This document shows positions 8,330-17,919 of a DNA stretch of 64,000 nucleotides, one piece after another; position 1 is the stretch's first letter, and every line of letters starts with the position of its first letter. Source of the DNA: JAAYZK01 sp964535025 (lineage in GTDB: Bacteria; Planctomycetota; Phycisphaerae; SM23-33; FEN-1343); assembly GCA_964535025.1 (NCBI GenBank), contig CAZHRW010000149.1:1-64000 (forward strand), given 5' to 3'. Position numbers and translations under genes: made by a program. The notes beneath the pieces were generated by a model that searched no databases, was not told where the DNA came from, and worked only from the letters and a program-made list of their open reading frames with translations.

Positions 8330-9526
8330 CTAAGCAGGACTGGTGACGGCTTCTTCAAGGAGGTCGGCAAAGACGGCGTCGGAGAGGAACAGCCCTTGGC
8401 GTGTCAGGGCGATGCGGTCGGGCGTGACGGCGACCAGGCCGACCTGGCGGTAGCGGTCGAAAGTGGCGGGGAAGGCTTCGAGCGGGTCGAGGCCGAACCG
8501 TCGGCGGAAATCGGCCCGGGCGACGCCCTCGATGAGACGAAGGCCCAGCATGAGCGTCTCGGCGGCACGCGGCGCCCCGGTCAGGTGCTCGGCGGCGACT
8601 TCAGGGACATCGCCGGCGCTGACGCGGCGCAGATAGATGTCCACGTCGGCGACGTTCGTCGAGCGCCGGCCCCCGAGACAACTGGCAGCCGAGGGGCCGA
8701 TACCAAGGTAGCTCTCGTTATGCCAGTAGGTTAGATTGTGGAGGCATCGCCGGCCGTCCTTGGCGGCGTTGGAGATCTCGTAGTGGGCGAGGCCCGCGGC
8801 GGTCAGCGTGTCGACGGCCAGGTCGTAGCAGTCCCGCTGCAGGTCCTCGGCCATTGCCGACAGTCGTCCTTCGTCGAGGGCTTTCGCCAAAGTAGTGCCC
8901 TCGGGGTAGCTGAGGTTGTAAAAGCTGACATGCACCACCGGCGATGCGACGGTGGCGGCCAGTGAGGCGGCCCAGGAGGCCAGCGATTGGCCCGGTGTGC
9001 CGTAAATCAAGTCCAGTGAGATGTTTGTGAAACCGAATGCCGCCGCACGGTCCAGGGCGGCGCGGGCCTGGTCTGCTGAATGCGTCCGCCCCAGAACCAT
9101 AAGCTCATGGTCGACAAAGCTTTGGATGCCCACGCTCAGGCGGTTGACCCCGGCGCCGGCGAGGATCGACAGGATGTTGTCGGTCAGTGTGGTCGGGTTG
9201 GCCTCGACGGTGAACTCCGCGCCGGCGGCCGTATGCTCGGCAACGACGTCGAGAACCCGCCGCAGGGCCTCCGGCGGCAGGGCGGTCGGCGTGCCCCCGC
9301 CGACAAATGCCGTTCGGGCCGGGCCGTCCAGGGCGTCCGCCCGCAGCCGAAGCTCGGCGACGATCCCGTCGGCGATCCGCTCGGCGCGGCCCGGGTCGGC
9401 CACGACGGAGTAGAAGTCGCAGTAGGCGCAGCGGCGACGGCAGAGGGGAATATGCACGTACAGCGCCCCACGCGAGTCGGCCGGACTGTAAGCATTTCCG
9501 GAAAATGACTTGCTAGGGCGTTCCAT
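8330..9526 (-). CDS. hemW: Radical SAM protein HemW (heme chaperone, formerly HemN-like)
   Basis: 398 residues from an ATG at 9526. The same frame stays open as far as 10147, but that extension is the mirror of the FHA gene and is not coding. The radical SAM cysteines are Cys29, Cys33 and Cys36 in CRRRCAYCDF, the CxxxCxxC order of the family. GGGTPT and the SVGIQSF motif are typical of the HemN/HemW clan. The protein lacks the extra N-terminal residues of true coproporphyrinogen dehydrogenase HemN, so HemW is the better name. It likely carries heme to membrane targets. It stands alone and divergent from the FHA gene. Confidence 0.88.
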   Translation of the reverse strand: MERPSKSFSGNAYSPADSRGALYVHIPLCRRRCAYCDFYSVVADPGRAERIADGIVAELRLRADALDGPARTAFVGGGTPTALPPEALRRVLDVVAEHTAAGAEFTVEANPTTLTDNILSILAGAGVNRLSVGIQSFVDHELMVLGRTHSADQARAALDRAAAFGFTNISLDLIYGTPGQSLASWAASLAATVASPVVHVSFYNLSYPEGTTLAKALDEGRLSAMAEDLQRDCYDLAVDTLTAAGLAHYEISNAAKDGRRCLHNLTYWHNESYLGIGPSAASCLGGRRSTNVADVDIYLRRVSAGDVPEVAAEHLTGAPRAAETLMLGLRLIEGVARADFRRRFGLDPLEAFPATFDRYRQVGLVAVTPDRIALTRQGLFLSDAVFADLLEEAVTSPA

Positions 9527-9580
9527 GACCTTAGAATACACAGTTGACGGGCCTCGGTTCGCAGGAAATCCGAGGTAGCG

Positions 9581-10108
9581 ATGTACCAGACCTTTTCGGT
9601 TCGTGAGGCCGCCATGCAAGTGACGCTGGTCTACTTCAAGCCTGACGGGAGTCGCAAGGAAGTTGTGCTCGACAAGCCCGGCATCGTCGTCGGGCGTCGG
9701 CCGGACTGCGACGTGCGGGTGCCACAGCCGGGGGTCTCCCGTCGGCACTGCGAGTTGGTGGTTCGCGACGATACGCTGGTGGTGCGCGACTTGGGGTCTT
9801 CCAACGGCACGTACGTCAACGGTACGCGCGTCGGCGAGGAAGCCGCGGTCGAACCCGGCACCCGCCTGCAGGTGGGGCCAGTGATTCTGACGGTCCGGAT
9901 CGACGGGCAGCCCGCCGAGGTCAAACCGCCCCGGGTCGCCAAGCCCGCCGCCAAGACCGCCGCCGGCAAGGCCTCCGCCGCGGCCGCCGCTGATGCGGAC
10001 GTCGACGAGGAAGACATCTTTGCCCAGATGATGATGGAAGACGATGACGACGACGAGGCTGACGATTCGCTCGACGCCCTGGAGATGCTCGAGGACGACG
10101 ATACCTGA
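9581..10108 (+). CDS. FHA-domain protein with acidic tail
   Basis: 175 residues from the ATG at 9581. A second ATG at 9614 also has a GAGG five bases upstream, so the start is uncertain by 11 residues. The FHA domain (about 15-105) has the expected GRR, SRRHCEL and LGSSNGTYVNG motifs that bind phosphothreonine. An Ala/Lys-rich linker leads to a very acidic C-terminus with a run of Asp and Glu (about 140-175). The protein has no membrane helix or enzyme domain, so it is probably a soluble adaptor in Ser/Thr kinase signalling. It is transcribed away from hemW and ends in a good terminator. Confidence 0.85.
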   Translation: MYQTFSVREAAMQVTLVYFKPDGSRKEVVLDKPGIVVGRRPDCDVRVPQPGVSRRHCELVVRDDTLVVRDLGSSNGTYVNGTRVGEEAAVEPGTRLQVGPVILTVRIDGQPAEVKPPRVAKPAAKTAAGKASAAAAADADVDEEDIFAQMMMEDDDDDEADDSLDALEMLEDDDT

Positions 10109-10138
10109 GCCGCGCCGGCAAAATCGCTGGACATGTTG

Positions 10139-10175
10139 CGGGCCCACGTATTCATTGGATAGGTGGGCCCGTTTT
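10139..10175 (+). terminator. Factor-independent terminator after the FHA gene
   Basis: CGGGCCCAC (10139-10147) pairs perfectly with GTGGGCCCG (10163-10171) and is followed directly by TTTT. It stops plus-strand transcription before the convergent sulfatase gene, whose stop codon lies at 10175-10177. Confidence 0.8.
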
Positions 10176-12265
10176 CAAGGGTGGTTCATCTCCCTGCCTC
10201 CATGTGGGCGGGCCTTGGGACCCGAGCCGTACGTGCCGTTCAGCACGAGCTGCCGCGCGGTCTGATAGAAGCCGTACGCGACCCGGTGCATGGCCCTGGT
10301 CTCGCCATGCGCGGCGACAGCCGGCACCCCGTGTCCGTCGTCGCTGCAGCGGAACAGCATCGGGGCGCGGCGGGGCAGGAGCACCAGCGCCAGGTCGTCT
10401 TGAACGAGGGCCGTCGCCCGGTTTCTCCGCAGGACCGCCAGCCCCGGATCGGCCGCGGCGAGGGCGAACAGATCGCGTCCGAAGGTCCCGTGCGAGACGT
10501 CGCCGCCCAGGAGGGCCAGGACGCTGGGCATCAGGTCCACCTGACTGCAGGGCGTGTGGACGCGTCGCGGTTCCAGCCCTTCCAGGCCGGGGCCGTAGAA
10601 CAGGCACGGCACCCGGTAGCCTTCGACGTCGACGAAGTAGCGGTTGTCGAGTCGCGGCCCGTGGTCGGCGACGAACACGAACAGCGTATTGTCGAAATAC
10701 CCGCTCCGGGTCATCCGCGCCATGAACCGCTCCAGTGCCCAGTCGGCGTAGCGGGCTGTTCGGGCCGCGGGGTCGCCGGCCGCCTCGTCGGCGTCGAGGG
10801 CGATCGTGTTGGGGGGCACTTCGTAAGGGTTGTGATGGGTGGTCGTGAGGATGACGGCGAAGAACGGTCCGTCGTCGACGATGGTGTCGAACCGGTTGCA
10901 GGCGGCGTCGAAGAGCGTGTGATCGCCGACGGCCCACGACGTCCGCCATGCGTCGGGAGGCATGGCGTCGATGTCGACCACCTCCTCCGCGCCCGCCTGG
11001 CGGAAGAACGCTTCCATGTTGTCGAAGCCGGCGGCGCTGCCGGAGAAAAAAAGCGTCCGGTAGCCTCGTTCGGCGAAGGCGTCAAAGAGGCTGGGCAAGC
11101 CGACCCGCCCGACCGGCCGTTTAAGGATGGATCGGCCGCCGATGTCGGGCAGGCCGCACAGCACGGCCGCCAGGGCCCGGTTGGTTCGCGAACCGGCGGC
11201 GTACATGTGCGTGAAGAAAACGCCTTGCTCGACCAGGCCGTCGAAAAAGGGCGTGCGGCTCGGCGTGTCGCCCATCGCCCCGATATGGGGGCCGGTGAAG
11301 CTCTCCATGATGACGATGACGACGTTGGGGTTCCGCCGGGGACGGCCGGTATGGATCGTCCGCCACAGCGGATTACCGCCATTGTCGACGAAGGTGGTGT
11401 GCGGCTGTCGCAGGGCGTCGCGGACGGCGGCCAGAACGTCGCCGTCGGGGTGGGCGTAGCCTTCGGCCCATACACCCCCGCTCAGGTGGGCGGCCAGGGC
11501 GTAAGCGCCGGTGGCCAGTGGATTGCGGGTCAGTTGGACGATCAGGGCGTTCGAACTGAAGTACGTCGGGACGGCCCGCTCCGGGTGGGGTACGGCCGGT
11601 TGATAGGCCCAGCTCAGCGCAATTGTCGCCCCGGCGGCGGCGTAGACGATGCGTCCCCACGTAGGCGTCCGGGGGGCGGGGGTGCCGGGACAGTACCGCC
11701 GCGCCAGGCGCAGCGCGCCGACGATCAGCACGACCAGTAGCACGATCAGGCCCACCACGGGGTAATGGCGCCACAGGTGGGCCAGAAGTTCCCGCTCAAA
11801 GACGTAGTCGGGCACCTGCCAGTTGATCCGGCTGCCGGTGGCCGCGAAGAAGGCCGTATCCACGATGCAGACGATGGCCGCCAGGACGGCGGCGGCCGCG
11901 ACGTACGCGGCGACGGCCCAACGGTGCCAGCGGCGGCCGAATGCGCCGTTGGGCATCAGCCCCAGCAGCCCAACCAACGGCAGGATCATCCAGGCCATCA
12001 CCCGCAGGTCCTCGCGCAGGGCCGTGGTGACCAGGTGGACCATCTGCCCCCACGCGACGGGGGGGAGGGCGGAGCGACTCAGAAAGATCAGCAGCCCCCG
12101 CTGGGCGGCAAACAGGACGATCAGCACCGCCACCAGCCCCGCGGCCGGACGCACCCGCGGATGGCCGATCCATCGGCCGAACGCCACGCGCCGGGCGGGT
12201 TCGTTGGTCCACGCCTTTTGATCGCCGGATTCCCCGCGTAACCGCCGCACGCCGCGCCCGTCCAT
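10175..12265 (-). CDS. LTA-synthase-like membrane sulfatase/phosphotransferase
   Basis: 696 residues. Five membrane helices occupy about the first 240 residues, followed by a large extracytoplasmic sulfatase-fold domain. The metal-site start is NVVIVIMESFTG, and a Thr in SRTNRAL lies where LtaS-type enzymes carry the catalytic Thr. Later metal ligands appear in VADHGPRLDN. This layout matches the LtaS/MdoB/EptA group, which move phosphoglycerol or phosphoethanolamine onto envelope glycans or lipids. A cell of this type would not make lipoteichoic acid, so modification of a periplasmic glycan or of LPS is more likely (inference). The start may lie some residues downstream, since the first 30 residues are polar. 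Confidence 0.8.
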   Translation of the reverse strand: MDGRGVRRLRGESGDQKAWTNEPARRVAFGRWIGHPRVRPAAGLVAVLIVLFAAQRGLLIFLSRSALPPVAWGQMVHLVTTALREDLRVMAWMILPLVGLLGLMPNGAFGRRWHRWAVAAYVAAAAVLAAIVCIVDTAFFAATGSRINWQVPDYVFERELLAHLWRHYPVVGLIVLLVVLIVGALRLARRYCPGTPAPRTPTWGRIVYAAAGATIALSWAYQPAVPHPERAVPTYFSSNALIVQLTRNPLATGAYALAAHLSGGVWAEGYAHPDGDVLAAVRDALRQPHTTFVDNGGNPLWRTIHTGRPRRNPNVVIVIMESFTGPHIGAMGDTPSRTPFFDGLVEQGVFFTHMYAAGSRTNRALAAVLCGLPDIGGRSILKRPVGRVGLPSLFDAFAERGYRTLFFSGSAAGFDNMEAFFRQAGAEEVVDIDAMPPDAWRTSWAVGDHTLFDAACNRFDTIVDDGPFFAVILTTTHHNPYEVPPNTIALDADEAAGDPAARTARYADWALERFMARMTRSGYFDNTLFVFVADHGPRLDNRYFVDVEGYRVPCLFYGPGLEGLEPRRVHTPCSQVDLMPSVLALLGGDVSHGTFGRDLFALAAADPGLAVLRRNRATALVQDDLALVLLPRRAPMLFRCSDDGHGVPAVAAHGETRAMHRVAYGFYQTARQLVLNGTYGSGPKARPHGGREMNHP

Positions 12266-12353
12266 GCCTGGTGGTAGTCAGCTCTGCCGTACGTTGTTCC
12301 GTTCGCGCATTGTCCGCGTTAACGGTTGTGTCAGCAAGAGGTCAGGTGGGGCG

Positions 12354-13169
12354 TTACCAGCTTTCTTCGATGAGCTGCTGGAGCTTGGCGAGGGCCTGTT
12401 TTTCGAGTTGGCGGACGCGTTCGCGAGTCAGGCCGATCTGCTTGCCGACCTCTTTGAGCGTGCGTTGTGGACCCTCGTAGCCGTCGAGGCCGTAGCGGAG
12501 GGTGACGATGGTTTGCTCGCGTTCGTCGAGGTGGTGCAGGAGATTGCGGATCGCCTCGCGTGTGGCCTCGGCCATGGTGGCCGCGTCGGGGCCGGGGGTG
12601 TGCTCGTCGGTAAGCATCTCGCCGATGGCCGCGGCTTCCTCCCCGGACATCTGCGTGGGCGAATTGACGGCCGTCAGGGCCTGCTGGATGATCCCGGCTT
12701 TCTTGAGCGAGATATCCAGCCGGTCGGCCATCTCCTCCAGCGTGGCCGGACGGCCCTGTTCGGTCTCGATCTCGCGGACCACGGCCCGCCAGCGGGTGAT
12801 CTCCTCGACCATGTAGGCGGGGATGTGGATCGACTGGCCGGCGTTGATCATGGCCCGCTTGACGGCCTGCTTGATCCACCAGGCGGCGTAGGTACTGAAG
12901 CGTACGCCGGCGTCCGGGTCGAACTCCTCGACCGCCCGCATCAGGCCGATGTTGCCTTCGGCGACCAGGTCCGAGAGGGTCATGCCGCGGTTGGAGTACT
13001 GCTTGGCGATGTTGACCACGAGGCGAAGGTTGGCCTGGATCATCTCCTGGCGGGCGATCGGGTCGCCGTGCTCGCGGATCCGCCGTGACAACTGCTTCTC
13101 CTGCTCGGCGGTCAGCAGGGGGGTGTCATTGATCTGCTTGAGATACCAACCGAGACCGGTGCCGGCCAT
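12354..13169 (-). CDS. RNA polymerase sigma factor, RpoD/SigA family
   Basis: 271 residues from ATG 13169 (GAGG eight bases upstream); a GTG at 13223 would add 18 residues. Region 1.2 starts at about residue 5 (LGWYLKQINDTPLLTAEQE). Region 2 contains GNIGLMRAVEEFDPDAG and FSTYAAWWIKQAVKRA, which contact the -10 element and core polymerase. Region 3 follows, and the region 4.2 helix-turn-helix is TLKEVGKQIGLTRERVRQLE. The protein lacks the long N-terminal region 1.1, so it is a short primary-like or group 2 sigma. Planctomycetes often carry several such paralogs, so it may not be the only housekeeping sigma. Confidence 0.9.
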   Translation of the reverse strand: MAGTGLGWYLKQINDTPLLTAEQEKQLSRRIREHGDPIARQEMIQANLRLVVNIAKQYSNRGMTLSDLVAEGNIGLMRAVEEFDPDAGVRFSTYAAWWIKQAVKRAMINAGQSIHIPAYMVEEITRWRAVVREIETEQGRPATLEEMADRLDISLKKAGIIQQALTAVNSPTQMSGEEAAAIGEMLTDEHTPGPDAATMAEATREAIRNLLHHLDEREQTIVTLRYGLDGYEGPQRTLKEVGKQIGLTRERVRQLEKQALAKLQQLIEESW

Positions 13170-13404
13170 GCCGCAATCCTCACTGAGCCATGTGGGTCCC
13201 CGCCGGGCGGGGAATTCCTCCACAAGCGATTGTCGGCATGGAAGTAGGGTCGCTTGAGTAAGGGTGAGGCCTTAGGGATCGGCAGTGCTGCCGGTGCGCG
13301 CGACGTACGCCGGGAGGCGCGGACTTCGGCGCGAGGGACCGGTCACGGGGCGATGAGGGGGGTTGTCCGGCAAGGAGCTCCGGCTGATCAGCCGCCCGCC
13401 GCGT

Positions 13405-13746
13405 CTACGCCTTGGTTGCGACGGGCTGCTTGAACTTGATCTCGGCGATTTTCACTTCGAGGTACTGCTGGCGGTGCCCGGCCTTACGGCGGTACCCCTT
13501 GCGGCGGCGGAACTTGACGACATCCACCTTATCGCCGCGTACCTGGCGACGCTGGATGTCGGCCACCACGGTGGCGCCATCCACGAGCGGGGCGCCGATC
13601 TGGCCGTCTCCGTCGTCACTGATCAGCAGCACTCGGTCGAAGGTGATCTGCGTGACGTCGTCGCCCACCTCGCGGACATCCACGCGGATGACATCGCCGG
13701 CCGCCACCTTGAACTGCTGGCCGCTGTCCTCAATGATCGCGTACAT
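13405..13746 (-). CDS. rplU: 50S ribosomal protein L21
   Basis: 113 residues. The start MYAIIEDSGQQFKVAAGDVI is the L21 signature and the body carries VVADIQRRQVRGDKVDVVKFRRRKGYRRKAGHRQ. A GAAGGAA ribosome site lies upstream. The rpmA gene (L27), usually next to rplU, does not follow; an M20 peptidase is upstream and a sigma factor gene downstream. The C-terminus is longer than in E. coli by a short lysine/alanine tail (KQPVATKA). Confidence 0.96.
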   Translation of the reverse strand: MYAIIEDSGQQFKVAAGDVIRVDVREVGDDVTQITFDRVLLISDDGDGQIGAPLVDGATVVADIQRRQVRGDKVDVVKFRRRKGYRRKAGHRQQYLEVKIAEIKFKQPVATKA

Positions 13747-13871
13747 CGTTGTCGTTCCTTCGCTTCCTGCAGATTCACTTCGCGCCGGCGAGCTTCCGTA
13801 GCCGCCACCGGCAAAGTCGGGCCATTATGACCCAATACGGCGCCGTGTCAAGGGCAGTTCTTCCGTGATTC

Positions 13872-15242
13872 TCACGATCGGTTCCCAAGGCGGCGCATCA
13901 GCGCCACGGAGGCATGGATTGCACGGCGGAACTGGTCGAGGGCGAATCGCTCGTTGGGGCTGTGCACGCGGTCGCTCGGCAGGGACAAGCCCATGATCAG
14001 CGGGTCGACGCCGAGGTGCCGGTGGAAGTGGATGGCCACGGGGATGCTCGCCCCGCAGCGGACCAGGACGCAAGGCGCCTCGAACGCCTCGCTGATCGCC
14101 CCGCGGGCCGCCTCGACGGCCGGCGCGTCCGGGTCGGCCAGCCAGGGGTCCTGCGCCGTCAGCAGGTCCACCGTCAGGCCGATCCCCGCCGGGCAGTGCT
14201 TGCGCAGATGGGCTTCGAGCTGCCGGGCGACGCGCTCGGCCTGCTGGTCGCAGACCAACCGGCAGGACAATTTGGCCTTCGCCCAGGCGGGGATGACCGT
14301 CTTGCAGCCCTCGCCCATGTACCCGCCCCACAGGCCGTGGCAATCCAGCGTGGGCAGCGCCCAGAGCCGTTCCAGCGGCGGCACGTCTTCGGGGCCGGCC
14401 AGGGTCGTCGCGCCGATCTCGGCCCGCCAGGCGTCGGCGTCGAAGGCCAGACCCTCCCACATGGACCGCTCGGCCTCGCCGGGGGGGCGGACGTCGTTGT
14501 AGAACTCTTCGACGGCCACTCGCCCGTCGTCGTCGTGCAGGGAGGCGACCAGGGCGGCCAGGGCGTTGAGCGGGTTGGGCGCCAGCCCGCCGCACAGGCC
14601 GCTGTGCAGATCGTGGTCGGGACCGGTCGCCGTCACCTCGATGTAGGTCAGTCCCCGCAGGGCGTAGGTCAGCGATGGGGTTTCGTCGTCGTAGAAGGCC
14701 CCGTCGGCGATGGCGATGGCGTCGCAGGCGAGTCGTTCGGTGTTGTCGGCGACGAACGGGCCGAGCGTGGGCGAGCCGACCTCCTCTTCGCCCTCGAAGA
14801 GGCACTTGATGTTGACCGGCAGGGCCTCCCCGGCCGCCCGAAAGGCCTCGATGGCCGCGATCCACGCGAACACCGGCCCCTTGTCGTCGCTGGCGCCGCG
14901 GGCGACCAGGTGGCCGTCGGCGACGGTCGGATCGAACGGGTCGGTCTGCCACAACTCCAGCGGGTCGGGCGGCTGGACGTCGTAATGGCCGTATACCAGC
15001 AGCGTGGGCTTGTCAGGGTCCGCGGGTCCGGCAGCCACCACGGCCGGACGGCCGAGCGGTTCGATCGTCGCTTCCAGCCCCGCCGCCTCGAGGCGGGCGG
15101 CCAGCCATTCGGCGCAGGCACGGCTGTCAGGGGCGTGGTCGGTCTGGGCGGAGATGCTCGGGAACCGGCAGAAGGCCTTCAGCGACTCGACGGACGCGTC
15201 GAATCGCGTCTCGACCTGGGATCGGACGGCGTCGTTGGGCAT
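13872..15242 (-). CDS. M20 family metallo-dipeptidase
   Basis: 456 residues. The first metal ligands appear in LLVYGHYDVQP, the bridging Asp in GASDDKG, and the catalytic Glu pair in LFEGEEEVGSP. A dimerisation (lid) domain is inserted in the middle and a metal-binding His-bearing C-terminus follows. The form is that of PepV/CNDP-type dipeptidases, zinc enzymes acting on dipeptides or acylated amino acids in the cytoplasm. There is no signal peptide. The gene is alone, divergent from rmuC. Substrate cannot be told from the sequence. Confidence 0.9.
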   Translation of the reverse strand: MPNDAVRSQVETRFDASVESLKAFCRFPSISAQTDHAPDSRACAEWLAARLEAAGLEATIEPLGRPAVVAAGPADPDKPTLLVYGHYDVQPPDPLELWQTDPFDPTVADGHLVARGASDDKGPVFAWIAAIEAFRAAGEALPVNIKCLFEGEEEVGSPTLGPFVADNTERLACDAIAIADGAFYDDETPSLTYALRGLTYIEVTATGPDHDLHSGLCGGLAPNPLNALAALVASLHDDDGRVAVEEFYNDVRPPGEAERSMWEGLAFDADAWRAEIGATTLAGPEDVPPLERLWALPTLDCHGLWGGYMGEGCKTVIPAWAKAKLSCRLVCDQQAERVARQLEAHLRKHCPAGIGLTVDLLTAQDPWLADPDAPAVEAARGAISEAFEAPCVLVRCGASIPVAIHFHRHLGVDPLIMGLSLPSDRVHSPNERFALDQFRRAIHASVALMRRLGNRS

Positions 15243-15375
15243 GGCGTTCTCCTCAGTCGGCCTTTACCTTAGCCGCTCGGCCCGCTGATGCAAGCGGTTC
15301 CATCGCTGGCGGCGGAGATGGCGCTTTGTTAGAATCGTACGCGACGCGGACTTGCAGGGAGAGAGGTGGTCGGCC

Positions 15376-16467
15376 ATGGAGGTGATTGGAGCGTTTATCG
15401 GCGGTGTGGTGCTCGGCGCGGCGGTCGTGGCGGTCGTCACGCTGCTGTACGGGCGCACCGCCGGCAAGGCCGCCGAGGCGCGGTTCCGCGATGCGTTCGC
15501 GGCGCTGTCGGCCGACGCCCTGTCGGCCAACAGCGAACGCTTCCTTACGCTGGCCCGCGAACGGCTGGCGGCCCAGACGGCGGCCGGGTCGGCCGAACTG
15601 GAGAAGCGCAAGGAGATGATCGACCGCTCCCTCCAGCAGGTGGGCGAGCGTCTCGAAGCGGTCCGCGACCTGTCGGCGAAGCTCGAAAGCGCCCGCAAGG
15701 AGGATCACGGTAAGCTCACCCAGCAGGTGGCCGAGTCGATCCGCCAGGTAGCCGAGCTGCGCGACACCACCGACCAGTTGCGCGCCGCCCTCGCCCATCC
15801 CCAGCAGCGGGGCAAGTGGGGCGAGCGGATGGCCGACGACATCCTCCAGCGGGCGGGGATGATCGAGGGGGTCAACTACACCAAGCAGGAAACCATGACC
15901 GACGGGCGCCGTCCGGACTTCACGTTCCTGCTGGGCAACGGCGTCAAGCTCAACATGGACGTCAAGTTCCCCCTGGACAACTACCTGCGACACCTGGAGG
16001 GCGACGACGACTCGGCGGCCCTGCAGGGGTTCCTCACCGATGTTCGCACACAGATCCGGGCGATCTCCACTCGCGAGTACATCAACCCCACCGACGGCAC
16101 GGCGGATTTCGCGTTGATGTTCATCCCCAACGAGCGGGTCTTTGCCTTCATTCAGGACCTCGATCATGCCCTGCTCAGCGAGGCCGCCCAGCGGCGGGTG
16201 CTGCTGGTGGGGCCGCTGAGTCTGCTGGCGGTGCTCCACGTCGTCCGCCAGGCCGCCGAGGTGGCCAACCTCTCCCGCCAGACCTCCGATGCGCTGCAAC
16301 TGGTCGCCGAATTCACCCGCCAGTGGGGCAAGTTCACCGAAGAGCTCGACAAGCTCGGCGGTCGTCTCGACGCGGCCGTCAAGCAATACGAGACGATCCG
16401 CACCACGCGCGCCAACGTCCTGGAACGTCCGCTCCGGCGGCTGGAGGATCTGCGGGCGCAAGGGTAG
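15376..16467 (+). CDS. rmuC: DNA recombination protein RmuC
   Basis: 363 residues from ATG 15376, with GAGAGAGG upstream; an in-frame TTG at 15352 is less likely. An N-terminal membrane anchor (about 3-25) precedes a coiled coil (about 40-130). The RmuC nuclease-like core follows, with RGKWGERMADDILQRAG, GRRPDFTFLLGNG and MDVKFPLDNY. RmuC proteins belong to the PD-(D/E)XK-like group and limit inversions at short repeats. That may matter in a genome this rich in palindromic repeats. The gene is followed by waaA 113 bases on. Confidence 0.9.
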   Translation: MEVIGAFIGGVVLGAAVVAVVTLLYGRTAGKAAEARFRDAFAALSADALSANSERFLTLARERLAAQTAAGSAELEKRKEMIDRSLQQVGERLEAVRDLSAKLESARKEDHGKLTQQVAESIRQVAELRDTTDQLRAALAHPQQRGKWGERMADDILQRAGMIEGVNYTKQETMTDGRRPDFTFLLGNGVKLNMDVKFPLDNYLRHLEGDDDSAALQGFLTDVRTQIRAISTREYINPTDGTADFALMFIPNERVFAFIQDLDHALLSEAAQRRVLLVGPLSLLAVLHVVRQAAEVANLSRQTSDALQLVAEFTRQWGKFTEELDKLGGRLDAAVKQYETIRTTRANVLERPLRRLEDLRAQG

Positions 16468-16580
16468 GCTGTGTGCTGTCGGACCAGGGGACTGCCTTGA
16501 GAAATTCGGATCTCATGCATCTTCGTCGCCGTATGGCTTTCGTTGACAGAACGGTGAGTGCACCGGATACTTGACCTTTC

Positions 16581-17906
16581 ATGGTCGCCATTGCGCTGGA
16601 CATTCTGTATGCATTGGGCCTGGTGGCTACCGGTCCGATGTGGCTGACGCGGATGATCCGCCACGGGCGCTATCGCACGGGCTGGGCCCAGCGGTTCGGA
16701 CGGGCGCCAATCTGCGGCGACGGCGGGCCGGTGATCTGGATCCACGCGGTGAGCCTCGGCGAGGTGAACGGCATCCGCGCGCTGATCGACGAGTTGGCCG
16801 CCCGGGTGCCCAATCACCGGATCGTCATCTCCTCGACGACGGACACCGGTATGGCCCGGGCCGAAGCGCTGTTCGCGCCCGCTCGGGAGGTCTTCCGGTT
16901 TCCGCTGGACTTCTCCTGGGCGGTTCGCCGGGCGTTCGATCGCGTCGACCCGGCGCTGGTGGTCCTGATGGAGGGGGAGATCTGGCCGAACTTCCTCGCG
17001 CGCGCCAATCGTCGTCGCGTCCCGGTTGTGGTGGTCAACGGGCGGATCAGCGAGAACAAGGGCTACCCCCGCTACCGGAAAATCCGGCCGCTGGTCAAGC
17101 GGCTGTTCAACCGGGTGACGGTGCTGGCGGTGCAGGACGAGGTGTACGCCGAGCGGTTCATCGACCTGGGGGCCGATCCCGAGCGGGTGACGGTGACGGG
17201 CATGATGAAATTCGACACCGTCGACACCGCCGCCTCCGTCGCCGGGGCCGACGCCCTGGCCGCGGCGTTGGGGTTGGGCGCCGGCGATCGGCTCGTTGTC
17301 GCCGGCGGGACCGGGCCCGGCGAAGAGGCGCTCCTGCTGGAGGTGTTCGCCGCCCTCCGCGCCGGGGGACACGCGGATGAGCGGACGTTTCTGGCGATCG
17401 TGCCCCGCAAGCCCGAACGGTTCGACGAGGTCGCCCGCCTGATCGACAAGGCCGGCCTCGACCTCGTCCGCCGCACCGAACGGCCGGACGGCAGCACCGG
17501 CACGCTGGCCGATGGGGCCGTGATCCTCGGCGACACGATGGGGGAGCTGCGCAAGTTCTACAGCCTGGCCGACGCCGTCTTCGTCGGCCGTTCCCTGGTG
17601 CCGATGGGCGGTTCGGACATGCTCGAGGCGGCGGCGCTGGGCAAACCGGTGGCCTTCGGCCCGCACGTGTTCAACTTTCCCCAGGCGCCGGATCTGCTGG
17701 CCGCCGGCGGCGCCGTCCAGGTGGCCGACGGCGAGGAACTGGCCCGTACGCTTGCCCGGTGGTTGGCCGACGGGGATGTCGCGGCCGAACTGGGCCGGCG
17801 GGCGCGGGCGTATATCCGCAGCCGCCAGGGCGCCACGGTACGAAACGCGGCACTCATCCGCGACCTGCTCGACGGGCGCCAAACGAGCGCCGCGACGGGC
17901 GAGTGA
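16581..17906 (+). CDS. waaA: 3-deoxy-D-manno-octulosonic acid (Kdo) transferase
   Basis: 441 residues. An N-terminal membrane anchor (about 1-22) precedes a GT-B glycosyltransferase. Family motifs include IWIHAVSLGEVNGIRALI, ISSTTDTGMARA, LMEGEIWPNFL, NGRISENKGY and the donor-site VGRSLVPMGGSDMLEAAALGKPV. The enzyme adds Kdo to lipid IVA at the inner membrane, which shows that the organism makes LPS. The longer GT name is KdtA. It is followed 13 bases later by proB, so the two may be co-transcribed although functionally unrelated. Confidence 0.95.
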   Translation: MVAIALDILYALGLVATGPMWLTRMIRHGRYRTGWAQRFGRAPICGDGGPVIWIHAVSLGEVNGIRALIDELAARVPNHRIVISSTTDTGMARAEALFAPAREVFRFPLDFSWAVRRAFDRVDPALVVLMEGEIWPNFLARANRRRVPVVVVNGRISENKGYPRYRKIRPLVKRLFNRVTVLAVQDEVYAERFIDLGADPERVTVTGMMKFDTVDTAASVAGADALAAALGLGAGDRLVVAGGTGPGEEALLLEVFAALRAGGHADERTFLAIVPRKPERFDEVARLIDKAGLDLVRRTERPDGSTGTLADGAVILGDTMGELRKFYSLADAVFVGRSLVPMGGSDMLEAAALGKPVAFGPHVFNFPQAPDLLAAGGAVQVADGEELARTLARWLADGDVAAELGRRARAYIRSRQGATVRNAALIRDLLDGRQTSAATGE

Positions 17907-17919
17907 GAGAGGAAGTATC

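Noticed and set aside
9581..10108. Membrane-anchored signalling protein
   Set aside because: There is no hydrophobic segment; the acidic tail is soluble.
8330..10147. Very long form of HemW (605 residues)
   Set aside because: The additional N-terminal 207 residues mirror the FHA gene on the other strand; the ATG at 9526 gives a normal-length family member.
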